This document shows, piece by piece, positions 34,093 through 46,500 of a stretch of DNA of 64,000 bases; positions within the stretch are counted from its first letter, which is position 1, and each line of letters begins with the position of its first letter. The position numbers and the translations under genes were made by a program. The notes below the pieces were generated by a model, which was given only the letters and a program-made list of their open reading frames with translations, had not been told where the DNA came from and did no database searches. Source of the DNA: Mesaphorura yosii (lineage: Eukaryota > Arthropoda > Collembola > Poduromorpha > Tullbergiidae); the NCBI GenBank assembly GCA_009869945.1, contig WIXG01000006.1:496001-560000 (forward strand), in the 5' to 3' direction.

Positions 34093-37000
34093 ATGCAAAA
34101 AGTTGGAGTATTCACACCCACTACGAGACTTGAGGAAATTCTGGCGACCATGGAATACAACGAACAGCAAACGGAAAACATCTCATCGATTCTGGTGAGT
34201 AGCAAATGCCATAAAATACGAACCCGAAATTATGAGCAACTATAAAGTAAGGAGCATGCAATGCACGAGCACTGGTTTGGTGCCTGCTTAAATGGTCCTT
34301 CGATTAACAGCAAAATATTTACTGCTGTCGTTGAATGGGTTTTCCATTTATTGGCTCTAAAATTAGAAATCCAAACAGAATTACGACGAACAGTTCGATT
34401 CCGTTCTTCAGTGGAATCACGAGCGAGTGTGCAGGCAGGATGAGAGATAGGCTCTAGTGCAGTGCTCTGCAAACAAGCATCTTTTGTCTGACAGTATTTA
34501 CTTTCCGCCCATATCATTACCAAGGCGATTCTATTACTCTTCTGCTCGCGTACTCCCGATGATGACATGCTTACATGAAATATTGTTTAGAATTGGATCT
34601 CCAAACGGAATGACAAAATTGAATCCATTGTGGGAGGGCAGACTGCAACCGCTACGTGCTCAAAAGGCACGACTGGATTCAAAGATGAATTCCGCGTTGG
34701 AGATAAAACGGCCTCCGTGTGCTACTTGGATGAAGCGATGCTGAAACAATGTTTGGAGTCCGCCGAGGCGACTGACACAAAGCCCACGTCGAGCACTGAG
34801 AAAGAGCGTCAGGAAAGGGCTTCCAAGTAAACACAAAATTTAAATATCATGCTTTAACCGAATATTTGCCTGGTTGTTGCGCAAGCAAGTACGACATGAT
34901 GCGATATGCTCGTCCACACCAACAAAAATTTGGTTAAAACCGAATACAAAATGAGCAATACTTTACCCTGCACGTTCACAGGTTCAAGAAACTGATTTCG
35001 GATTTAAGCAGTGAATTATGTGCGGCTGAAAGTCTTGCGACGCTCATTCCGCAGTCGCAGGTGAAGGAGTTTGACCTACCAACCTGGCAGCACCAAATTG
35101 GACCCAATGGTGATGACGCCGTGCGAATCTCCCTACAAGGTACCCAATCATTCTTGATATTCGCACGTGCCAGCTATTCCTGTAATGAAAATATTTCCAT
35201 TTGCATAAGTAATTCAAATTTGCCGACGATGAAATTGCTCCAAATCATCCAATCATCATTTTTCATGACTATGACTGAATCACCCTGAGTCGTGAGTCTG
35301 TGGAAACGTAAAGTGAAGTAAATATAGTATTAGTGGAATGATTTTATATTCTGCGTGAACCAAAGTATTTGATGGAGCAAAGACGTGCAATTCAGACGAC
35401 ATTCACTCGTTGGAGTGCCGCGCGCCATGCCTTTCCAAGCCCGTACATAATTGCATTGTAATTTGTCTGAGGTATTTAGAGGACCTGGTTCGTTCGTCCG
35501 AGTCTGGGAAACGGAGAATTGTGCTCATCCAGTTGAGCCGTGAGGGATACTCCATGGAGAAGATTTTGCGGGTTTTTTCTACAATCGTCGAGTCCGATGA
35601 GAAATTCATTCTTGTGATGAGCTCACGTACGACTCAGGACTCTGGCTGCCTGCTTCCCGTGACTTATCTAATAGATGCCTTGAACGCGGCCAAGTAAGAA
35701 ACGAAATGATCGTGCCTTTATTTTTCCATACTTTGCGTCTTTCCCGTCTCACGCCACACCGTGCCACAGACTTGCGAGTAGGATCGAATCCAGTTATAAT
35801 GGAGCCCAAGGGTGATCGCACGCACAACCGACTTGACTAGCATCATGTTGATTGCAGTGAAATTGTATACTTGAACACAAAGGAGCAGGCCAGGCCGGAC
35901 CCTTCCAGTCGAGAAGTCAGCCACCAAACGTGAATTGTTCCTTAGACCTTCGAATAATACTCTTCCCAAAAATGAGGAGGCCAATTTCCATGCCTCGACC
36001 GATCTAAAGACACGTGCAATGCCGGCCCGAATTTGTATTCCGAGTCGCAGCAGATAGAATTGTCTTTTATTTACATTTCCTTATGGATATGAGTGGGCTT
36101 GGCTTGAGCGCTGGTCGGAACTCGGAAATGAGGTCAAAACTACGGTAAATCCGAATAAGGATAAATGTGCGTAAATAATATTGAAGCACACACCCGAATG
36201 CAAACTCGACCAACTTGACGGAATGGATTTCAAAATTTTGGAATCCTTTGGAACGGTGATTAGCAAGAAGTGCAACGGTTGTGGGTTATGCAATGCGTGC
36301 GGAATGCGAAAGCAGCCTGAGGACAATTGAAAATCAATCTATTTTTAATCAATTAAAACTTAGCCATCTGACACTGACTGAGGGTCGGAACTTTCCCGAC
36401 ACAACTGCAAACAAAACAAGACAGGCTTCGTTCAAGTTTATTTTTTAGTTGAAAGAAGAAAAACTCTGCTTCAGAAATCTGAAGCAGCTTCTTTTTAATT
36501 TAAAAAAAGTGCAAATAAGTCTTTTGGAATTTATTCTGCTCGCTCTTCCCAACTTTTCCCAATCAATGATTTTATGGGTATTCACCACTGACGTAACTTT
36601 GGGTTCAGAGTGAGGATGGGCTGCATGGAAGATACAAATCTTGCAGAGGTTATTTTTCATTTTTGTTGGCTTTTCCTGCAGCATCCGGAAGTGGCCTATT
36701 GATCTGCTGCTTCTTGACCGCTCCTTGGAAGACGCGATCATCCGGTTTCTGGGAACGAGCGAGAAAGTCGACGCGTTTCAAGTTTATCTCTGGGGTGACT
36801 CACAGTTCAACAACAGCTTTCCGACTCTGCTTTCTTCAGGAGGTATTTCCTTTGCCTCTGTTATTGTAATTCTTATCTGACTTCGCTCCTTTGTTCGCGA
36901 TGGAAGCATTCTGCAGATTCGACTGATACTGTAAAGTAGCCTCAAATTATTTTCGCATTTATTCTCCTTCTCCAACTTGTCTCTCGTTCCCCAAACACTA

Positions 37001-40000
37001 TGGCCGAAAGATGCGAGAGCAAGATTTGGGGCCGACAATACACCGAGTTCATTTGTGCTTCTTTGCATGTAAATGTAAATGTTATTTTGTGCATTGTAAT
37101 GTAGTTGTTGTTCCCGGTGCATTTGGTGCACGAGCGCACTTCATATTTGATTCATTAGCGGATGTCCAAACAACCGTTGATTCCATTGTGGCAGAAGTTT
37201 GGAGTTCCGGCGTTCGAGTAAGTCTGCGCCCACAATAACACGTTGTCGTTACACAAAACCACAACTTAACTTTTTAAAAAGGCATTTCACTCCACTCAAT
37301 GTGGGCCATTCCCCTCCTTCTGAACGCGGAGAATGTGCCCGAGCACAGAGCGATGCTCGCTTTGAGTTTCTGGAAGAAGACAGTGGAAACTTAAAGTGAC
37401 TTTTTTGTCTGTCCCAACTGAACAATTAGACTCGGAGCGATATTCATAAACATAAAAGGCGGATTGTTATCGATGTGACTCTCGTCCTCGTTCTGTACGC
37501 TCTTGCACTACAATTTATGACATTGTACTTTTCTCTTGGATATTGGCCAGGTGAATCACAGAACCCGCTCCGTGGTCTTCGTCCATCAGCCGATGTACAG
37601 CCGAGTCATTGAATTGCTGGAGAAGAAAGTGAGCCTCCTGAAGACAAGTGACGATCAGAGGCTAAAGTCCAATGACTTTGTGAAGAGGACGGGATTCAGC
37701 CAACGAGGGCCGGTTGATACCAAGAAACTCCAGAACGAAGGAGTCAAGGCGAGTAACCACACAAAGTATACGCATTTCGCACATTTCGCAGCTCGCGCGT
37801 GAGACAATCGCATCGTCGAGCGAATACGACCGTGATTAAGTGAACGGACATTGTAGGACGCATTTTCCAAGTCCGACGGGGACATTTTGTGTAATCATAA
37901 AGCCTGACTGCGTTCGACCTCGGTCCGGCCCGGCCGGCATGATGGGTTCACTGCGTTATAAATGTTTGTCCATCAGTCATGCATTCAAGCGAGGACGCGA
38001 TGCACCTTGCCCGCTTCGATATAATGTAATATATAAAGAAGTAAATGACTCTTGAAAATAGATGTTTCCTTCTGGGTCTGATTTCTCAACGCCAACTTTG
38101 TTGTACGACATCGGAACTTCTTGTGACATAATGGCTTCCTCCACGCCGCGTCTCGGCCATGTGCTCTTCGTGGTCTCGTACCGGAGCGCTGCGGAGCTCT
38201 TCTCTTTGGCCAATAATTACGGCGAGAACAACGAAGTCTTTATTCACAGCCAAGACTGGGCCACCATCAAGGAGATTGCTGCAAACATCAAGGTAAGGAA
38301 ATCATATCTAAATTACAACCTACTTCTGTCTCTCTTTCACCCAATTCGATATCTTCGCATTTATCTCCGAGTTTGTTCCACTCGAGCAAATAAATAGGAT
38401 TTTCTCCAGCCTTCCAGCCCGCACACTTTCTCCGAGTGACGAAAACCGAACACAATCCATGTCCGTGATTATTGAAGGCTTTTTCCTTCTTCCTTTTACT
38501 CTGTCTCTCCTTCAGCCAAACTTGACCGGCCAGGAAACTTGTTTTCCTGCCTTCTGCCTTGTACACGTCGTGAACACACGAGACGGTCCGACACTCTTCT
38601 GTCAGATATCATTTTAATTGACAAGCAGTGAGTAAGACTTCAACTTAAACTTTCTCTGCTGCGAGATAATACAAAAGAATTTGGACATCGGGACGGGACG
38701 AGCACCTACATAAATTGAACTGAATTAAAGAAGATTCATACTTTTTTGATGTCCTTGGCTATTTTTGCTTCGCTTTTACTTCTCGAGTTTGCTGTTACTC
38801 CGAAGTTTGTGCTTTCCATCTCGAGCGAAATATAAAAAAGTTTTTCACTCGTTCTTTGTGATAATTTTTTTTTGGGGTTCGATTCTTCGCATCCACTTTC
38901 GTGGACATGCAAGCCAGTCGCTGTCAGTCTAATCTTCCCAGTCATTACTACGCCATAACTTTCCTGAAAAATAAAAGAAATTCCTTCAATTTCAATCTAA
39001 TCAAAACATCTCTTCATAACGCGGTGTGAACCGCGCGTTCTTAACGAGTTCTATTCATTTACACTAACGGTCGCGCAGTTAATAAATGTAGAATCGAAGA
39101 ACACGTGCCGGAGTGGGTCGTAATTGCCATGATTTTGAAGCGGAGGAAATTGATGGGTTAGAACTTTGGCTCTGCTCAGATTAGAAAACTTTGCGAGATG
39201 ATTTTGTCATCTGACGGCCTCCATTGTGAAAAATCGGGCATGATAAATGAAATGAAAAATTCACAGTCGACTAGCCAGCGAGCCTCGTGCGGCCATGGGC
39301 TCACTGCGTCATCTTTCGCAGTGAGCGCACTTACATATTGTCCATGTTCATGCCATTTAACAATCTGGTACTGTATGGCCAAGAGGAAAGGGGTAGACAC
39401 GACAATAAATAACGGCAGAAGAAGTATCGATTGGATTAAATGTTGAGCAAAATATAAAAACGAAAGTGCTGGCTGCGAGATGAGTAGTCAGAGCGGCAGA
39501 GAAAAGTAAAGACAACAGAAATGGAGAAGAACGTGAAAAGCAAGAAAAAGTGCCTGGTCAGGTGCCTATTGCTTTTCATGCTTGATTTCTTCTTTACTCA
39601 TATGCACGTTTCCACTGCCTACTTTATTAGGCTCGCTCTCCTCTTTGCCTCATGGATGATTTGTCTTTCTCCATCCTCCCCTGAATTCCCGACTTCGGAC
39701 TCTATTTCATTCATGAGGTAAAAATGAAAAAGGCCTGAAGAATGAGGTCGACCGACAAATAGACTTACTTCATCGTCCTCAAGGATTTTCCCTTCTCAAT
39801 TTCAATTTCTCTGTCGCAATTGCTTTTGCCTGACAAAATCCAACGAACTATGTGGGCTTTGTTCCTTCTAAAGAGTGCACAAGTGGCGTATGAAAAAAAT
39901 GTGAATAGGATGGCCGACCATTGGGGAATTGTGATATCTCAGAACTATTTAACAGAACTGACTTCGCAGGTATTTTCTGTTAGCTCTTCGTACGTGCTTA

Positions 40001-41754
40001 CTTGATAGTTAATTGGTCCTGACCATCCGGAAACTTGTGGCCATGAAGATCAACAAAATTAAAAGGTCTCAAGGAAGCTAAAGTGATGAGCTAGCATAAA
40101 GAACCAAGATGCGAACATGAAGGCTCCAATAAATTTTAAACTACTAAAGTCCATCAGTACGAAGGCTAGGAGCTAGAGAACTACTGCAGGGAGAACGCGT
40201 AAAGTTACCGTACTCAATACTCCTTTTAGCTACAATCAGCGCAGCCCCTGCAAAATTTGAAGGATAAGAAACATATCCATTACATTTATGTTTGTCATTA
40301 AGCAAAGTAACTCTAAACTTTCTCCTTTCTAGGCCAGTACAATCTGGGTGAATTCTAACCGCCGGCATGATTTATGGCTTCCACGATCGCTTTTGAGCAA
40401 TCAAGACGTCCTGTGCAAATTGTCACCAAATATGCAAACCCCACAAGATGAATCGCGGCCAACGAAAGCAGAAATGTAGGTCGCAAAAAGCATAGCTCTT
40501 GGTTAAGCGCAGTTTGCTTGCGGACTACTAAAGTCGTGCTAACCACAAACAAATGATGAAGATGTTTACGAACGAGGAATTGAGATTAAGAACATTAGAC
40601 GATACAAACGGAGGGTACGAGTTGCTAATGGTCATTAGAAGCAGGGTTTTTGCTGCACGATTCTTAGGCACTGTGAGCTCTTTCCCACAGAGAAGCCTAA
40701 GAAAAATTGTGCGTACAGCATGCTTTCTCTACGCTCGCGAAGACTGCAGAGAATGATATTTAATAGAGCTTTGGAGCGCGAGTGACTTATCGCTTAACGC
40801 TTAAAACTTATCGCTATGACTTATAATTATAAACTATAAGCCGTTGATTGATTTAAATTCGACTTAAAATTATAATTATAAGTCATACGATAAGTCATGG
40901 TATGTCATTCACAATGTTATAAGTCAGGCACAATGTGCTCCAGAAATCCCAAGTTTTATAACTATCGCATATAACTTATAATTTTAAGTTATAGGTGATA
41001 GGTGTTAAACGAAAAGTCATTCATGCTCCAGAGCTCTAATGTATTAAAAATCTCGTGTGTATTTATATTATACCGTTTCTCTCTATATGACAGAGATGAA
41101 TTCGCCAAGAGCGTCCTGCTCGCAGAGAAAGCCTTCAAGTTCTGGTCTTCCTTTGGCACCGAGAAGAAACATTCCACTGTGGTTGAAGCTTTTCTTTCAA
41201 TTGTCCAACATTGGACCAAGGAGCAGTCCGCCAGCCAGAAGACCAGCGTACAAGACACTGACAGATTTCACTTTCTTAGTGAGTTGATGAGAGTTGCCGG
41301 ACGAATGTTCAATGAGGACGAGAACAAACTCCTACTAACCCAGTACAAGCCGCATGGAGTCATTACTGTTGCCTTTCCAAATCCGGAAAATATGTCTTTG
41401 GAGGCTACTCTGCTTCCAATTCTGCTGGCCCTTCTGAAAGGAAACACAGTTGTGGTGGTTTCACGCTCAAATCCCTACTCAGCTTCAATTTTGAAATGCG
41501 TCGGAACCATTCTTCCTTCTGGCTCTGTCCAGTTTGTTCAATCGCCCGATATTTCTCACTCGGCACAGCTCATTAGTCATCCAGGCAAAGTCCCGCTCCT
41601 GTGGATAATTCATTCCGGGCAGGTACGACCTGAGAGGAACAAAATTCCATTCACTTCATTTGATAAGGTGATCGTCAGCTCAGCGGACGAGGTCCAGAAA
41701 TCCCTTGTGGCATATGCGAGACAGCTGGAGCTTGTCAAAGCCATAATCCTCTAA
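34093..41754 (+). CDS. ALDH16A1: ALDH16A1-like aldehyde dehydrogenase superfamily protein, probable pseudoenzyme
   Basis: Exons: 34093-34194, 34591-34826, 34982-35139, 35396-35693, 36682-36842, 37135-37217, 37551-37748, 38062-38292 (489 codons, in frame) and 41094-41754. Order follows ALDH16A1: N-terminal LEEILATMEYNEQQ (compare vertebrate FTSLEYGPVPES); the KRRIVLIQLSREGYSMEKIL Rossmann part; FIFDSLADVQTTVDSIVAEVW; TRSVVFVHQPMY; and HVLFVVSYRSAAELFSLANN. The last exon is the truncated second ALDH unit (LLLTQYKPHGVITVAFPNPE, LLKGNTVVVV), ending LVKAIIL. The positions of the catalytic Cys (after FVHQ-preceding VWSSGVR) and the LELGGK Glu hold neither residue. About 100 residues between the units were not found, and the phase jump from 38292 to 41094 shows that at least one exon is missing from my model. 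The intron after 37748 starts with GC. Confidence 0.8.
40651..40720. repeat. Imperfect hairpin in the ALDH16A1-like intron
   Basis: The arms TGCTGCACGATTCTTAGGC and GCCTAAGAAAAATTGTG plus CAGCA fold back on each other, with an inner CTGTG/CACAG stem closing a loop of about 11 bases. Pairing covers roughly 23 bp with bulges of up to 4 bases. It resembles the end of a small inverted-repeat element or, less likely, a microRNA precursor. It lies 50 bp before the MITE-like element. Confidence 0.5.
40771..41029. mobile_element. MITE-like inverted-repeat element, about 259 bp
   Basis: The ends are imperfect inverted repeats of about 28 bp. The left end runs TTGGAGCGCGAGTGACTTAT then CGCTTAACGC. The reverse complement of the right end runs TGGAGCATGAATGACTTTTC then GTTTAACACC. 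AGAGCT flanks both sides (40765-40770 and 41030-41035) as a candidate target duplication. The interior is AT-rich and itself palindromic (TGACTTATAATTATAA and its complement TTATAATTATAAGTCA). It has no coding capacity. It sits about 65 bp before the last ALDH16A1-like exon. The superfamily is not clear. Confidence 0.75.
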
Positions 41755-42172
41755 TAATTCATGCATCGATGCACCATCATTTGCCGTGCCAAATAAAATC
41801 TTATGAAATGCTATGCTTCTCAATTCGAAATGAATAAAGGTTGCAAGTTGATGAGGTGGTTTCACAGAGAGTTTCTCGTAACTGTTTATTTCGACGTGAG
41901 TCTGCGGTCTGCACAAATAAGCCAAGGATGAAGTCAACCTTCATATCTTGTGAAAGAAATAATTTCTATGCGTCTTTCTTTTTGTTGTTTCGATGCGATT
42001 TTAGTTCTTTTTGGTAATGCATCTGTTTTCACTGCCTGCGCGTATTTAGTTAGCCCTGGAATTAGATTAATGCTTGTGCTAATTTTTCGTACTCTTTGCA
42101 ACAGGGGCCAAAACCCTTTTAATTAATTTCTATTCGTCGCTAATTGGGGCAACCATTGCAAGTACCAGCCAA
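41755..42172. other. Spacer between the ALDH16A1-like and RNF212-like genes
   Basis: Plus-strand AATAAA hexamers at 41792-41797 and 41833-41838 are the likely polyadenylation signals of the ALDH16A1-like gene. The remaining 330 bases are the presumed promoter of the RNF212-like gene. No other feature is seen. Confidence 0.5.
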
Positions 42173-43391
42173 ATGGAATTTCTTCATTGCAACCAGTGTG
42201 GGCATTACCCAAGTCGACAAGTACCCAACGGTCAAGAGAGACGTCGCTTCTATCTTACATCATGTGGACACGTCGTTTGCAACAATTGCACGATTTCGCA
42301 ACGTAAGTCAATCAGTGATCTGTTGTTTCGATTGTCTAATAATGTGCCACTGTGTATTTATTTTGCAGCTGATAGTCCAAGCTGCCTTATTTGCAAGTCG
42401 AGCTGTCGCACAGCAGAAATTTGTGCCAGTGCTAAACCGGAGATTAAGGCATTCTTTCTGGACCCAATGGAGAAGGTCAAAGAGAGCATCCAAACAGCTG
42501 TATGGATGGTCAATTTCCAGCGTGCGCAGATGAAGAGTTTTATCCACTTCGTTTCCAAATTTGTAGGGATTGCTGAGGTGCTGCTTTTTATGATAAGAAT
42601 GACTGACAGGCAGGGTTGTATTAAATTGATAGGATGCAGTTCGGAGTCAACTGGAGCATGAAAACAAACTATTGAAGGAAGAAGTCGGTAGGCTTAAACA
42701 ACAAGTTGAGTTTAATCAAGGGTGAGCTAAAGACTTGCAAAAATATTTAGGCGACTTTAGGCTTACTGGTTAAGTAATCTATTACAGGACTTCTCATTGG
42801 ATTAAGCAAGGTGAAGGTCCTCAAGTTGCACCGAGCTTTTTGCCGACTGCTCGATTCATGCCGATGTTCCCTCAATCAACTCCTGCTGCCAAGTCTGAGA
42901 TCCGCCAGATGAATGGAGAAGAATCTCGCTCTACTAGCGCCACAGAATTGAGACTCACACAATCTCATGTTGGGCCCGGAAGACTGACACTTCCTTACAC
43001 CCCTGTCAAATCGGATCCTCACAGGTAATTTCATGCCGTCATTCCAAACCAATGGCCTTTTCATATAAATCTACACCATACTTGGCTCTAAGGATTCTGA
43101 TTTGTCTATACTAGGCACTTTTCGCCTGGCTTTTCTTCCATTGGACGTCAATCGTCGCTCTCTGGATCAAGTGCAAGTGCGTATGGTACTCCTGGAACTA
43201 GAACTCCAGATATTACAGCTCGCTTACGTCAACTTCAATGGTAACGATTCGCAGTCAGGGATTTTCCCCAACAGGCCTAGATACCGTTGATTATAATTTG
43301 TATCTAATAATGATTTTTCAGCCAACCTGGCGGACCCTTTTCGAGTGGAGGTGGAAGTGGACACTTTTCCCAGAAACGCCAATACTGCTAA
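42173..43391 (+). CDS. RNF212: RNF212/Zip3-family meiotic RING-finger protein
   Basis: Likely SUMO or ubiquitin E3 ligase that stabilises crossover-designated recombination sites on the synaptonemal complex; relatives are yeast Zip3, nematode ZHP-3 and fly vilya/narya/nenya. Exons: 42173-42302, 42369-42562, 42633-42721, 42788-43024, 43115-43240 and 43322-43391, giving 281 residues with a closed frame. The N-terminal RING shows CNQCG, then LTSCGHVVCNNC and CLICKSSC, spaced as in RNF212, followed by the family-typical KPEIKAFFLDPMEKVKESIQ. Next is a coiled coil (QLEHENKLLKEEVGRLKQQV), then a Ser/Gly/Pro-rich tail with RQSSLSGSSASAYGTPGTRT and ITARLRQLQ. AATAAA at 43559-43568 follows the stop by about 170 bases. 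RNF212 versus RNF212B cannot be settled by eye. Confidence 0.87.
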
Positions 43392-43558
43392 GCCATCTCG
43401 CCTGGGCCTCATTTCAGCATTTCTTCACTTCAACTTCTTGTACTTCGAATTCAAGTTTCAGACATTCGTATATTCGCTTCCATTACAAGTTAAAGTTTTA
43501 ACCTCCACCATTCAAACGTTGATACGTAAATTAGTAAGTTATGCCTGGTTTAACGCTC

Positions 43559-43568
43559 AATAAATAAA
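43559..43568 (+). terminator. Polyadenylation signal of the RNF212-like gene
   Basis: Two overlapping AATAAA hexamers occur 168 bases after the stop codon at 43391, on the coding strand, followed by a GT-containing stretch. The short distance fits a compact 3' UTR. Confidence 0.55.
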
Positions 43569-46500
43569 ATGTGAGTTGCAATTTCCAAAGGTTTTATCTG
43601 TGATACTACTTAGTCAACATTATGTTGCTCGGATTTACCAGTTAGTGGTAGGTTTTGTGCCATTCGTCACTCAAGCACTTTAATATTATTCATAGGACAG
43701 GCGCCTAAGTGGTCTAAAAGTTTAGAATTGGATACCCGGGGAAATGTTGTATACATCATCCTCAGGCTTAACAGGAATCAATAAATTGGGTGATTTGCGT
43801 GATTAGGGGCCTGTGCAATGTCCAGTCCGAAACCAAGCTTATGATCATCTGATTTGTCACACGAGCTTCATCCATGTCCATGTTTTCCATGTCCTTTAGA
43901 ATGTGCCTGTTTGTGGTACTCATCACAATTGCTAGCGTCCAAGAGAAGTGCTGGTGCCGATGCCGATCAAGGCAAACGCACCGAGTATAAATGACGCAGT
44001 TTTAAAAAATTGGCACGTCCGGGCTGTGTATCACCAGTATTCCAACTCATTATCACCTTTCTCTCTCTTCCGCACGCGCTACGAGGCGAGGTTGTGGGCT
44101 GGGTGGAACTGCTGGTTGACTGTCATGCACAATATTTCATCTTTTACACAAAGAGAATATAATAAAAGGAGGAACCTAATCTATATCCTTTCTTTTACAA
44201 ATTTAGAATTCAGACTTGATATTCTGTAATTTATTTGCATTATGTGTTACAGCTTCACCATTTGCCATCTCGTTCTTTCTCTGCCATTTCACGCACACTT
44301 TCTGCACGGGTCCACCAAAGTGATTCCCTCCTGCGTGTTTTTCTGGTGCAATATTTATACTTTTCTGGTTCTTTTCCTGCTCTGTATTAACTACGCAACT
44401 TGTATTCATGTTATTCACTCTCTGTCGTGCCGTCCCAGCCTCCTTCCGTGAAGAAATCAATGTTATGACTTAACAACTTTAAATTCCGTTCACATGTTCC
44501 CGTATATTTAGACAAACGCGATGGGGAAAACGACCCGAAATTTCTTTTGTTCCAGCCCTCGCTGTCTTCCAGGACAGTGGTCTTCAACGCGCTACCTGAC
44601 TTACATTCATTGCAGTTTTCCCGAGACAACGCAGTCATTCGCATGAGACTCACACGCATAACACACCTCATTGAAGCAGACATTGATCTTCATACAGTTA
44701 AAGTAATAAAATGTTTCCATTTCATTTGCATCGTCATTTGGCCCGGATAAATCTAAACGGGAGACGTTTTGCACGTATGCTCAAGAAGAATGCGTCGCAT
44801 GCTCCGAAATCAAATGAAGAAAGAAACCTTTCCTGTACCCAACGTTTCCGAATCCGAATCTTCTCCGAGACTTGACATTACACACTTTCACTGTACAGGA
44901 CAGGCATCAGACATGAAGCACTTGAACCGTTTCTCAGTCTCCGTGTTGAGATTGAATGATAAAGTCAATGTAAGTAATAATTTTCGACTAAATGGAAATG
45001 CTTCGAGGATTGTCGCTCTTCTGGCGACTTTCTCCATGAAGTGGGAAGGACACGAGGGAGCTGAATTTTCTACTTTCTTAGGACGACAGTCAACTCGGGC
45101 AGATTACAAGTCAATCGCCATTCTGTAATGGGTCATGAGACTTGGAAAGGAACGGAATAGAAATGTCAGATGAAGATGATAATGGAATGGCAAACTGTCC
45201 TATAAACTAATTCTTGGCCTTTACACGACCGGCAGGTTCTTTGTCTTTCACTGAATGGCCGTTCTCATAATTACAATTGAGGATTGACTCTTAAGCCTGG
45301 ATGGACACCGAACAATGAACGCTGACAAGCCTCCCCGACCTCGCCTGAGTGGGAAAGGTCGCCCTGGCAGCAGTATTTACATGCATGGCTTCGGCCAAGG
45401 ACGAAACTATTACTGTAATCAACAGATCAGTTTCTTCTTGTTTTCCTCAACTTGTTATGTCACACGAACTATGAGGAAATTTTTCCGCTTAATCCATGAA
45501 GTTTGTGTCAGCGTCTCCAGAAAAATTCAAATAAACTTTTATCCTTTTTTCTTTTCTTCATTTTATTTTTGCCCGCAGTCTTCTCGAGCTCTGTCTGTGT
45601 ACCTTCACTCCTGCCTCTTGTTCTCTCCGCTCAAGCCGACTCCGGTCGTGGTGTGTCTTGTCGGTTAAACAATATTTTTATTAGCAAAAAATGCACTCGC
45701 GGCCTCACGTCGATTTGCGCGCTAGTGTTTGCCTCTCGTGCTTGTTTTCCATCTTATTACTATTCAGCAAGTATCTCGGAAGAAACTCGAAGACGTAGGC
45801 AAAGGCAAGTGCACGAGTTGGAGCAACTGGCAACGTGCTTCAAGGAGTCTGTTGATAATATGCATTTGATTACTTTTTCGGAAGTTAAGTTTAATAAGTT
45901 GAAAGTATAACTTTTCACAACCTTGTGCCCGAGTACGGAAACTCACAGTCCCAAACGACGCGTCGTTAGACCAATAATAATAACACCCATAATCATTTGA
46001 AATGCAAACACGAACACGAAGAAAGTTTCCTAGAGCGGGTCACCGCGTTTTGCCGTACTTATTTGCTTTTGAACTACTGCGGGCCTGCGAGCAATGCAAA
46101 TAATTGTACGACATCGTGTTCCAGTTATTGGCTGCAATTTTTGTAATTAGAGCGCACTCGAAATATTATGAGAGCATTCCATAACAACCCTTGCAAACAA
46201 CATCTCACAGCAAGCGCTGAATTTCTTTTGCCTACCGCAAATTTCGTTTGAGTAAATAAGCGGTCTCATGATTTATTGCCCTGCAAATTGGGACTCAGGT
46301 TTTGATCTGTCGCATGAGATGAAAAGTAAATACACTTCTTCCGAGTCGCTCTTCCTGTTTGGTGCTTCACTGAAAAGTGAGATATGTTTTAAGCAGTTTC
46401 AGTCACTCTGGTCTCCTCCGTGTTTTGTGCGTGCAACTTACTCATTGTGCATAATACCGGCTTAAACTTTGGTGCAAGTTGGTAAGTAAGTGGTAAATAG

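Noticed and set aside
38870-38892. GGGGTTCGATTC, resembling a tRNA T-loop
   Set aside because: The flanks do not pair and a T-run precedes it; no acceptor or anticodon stem.
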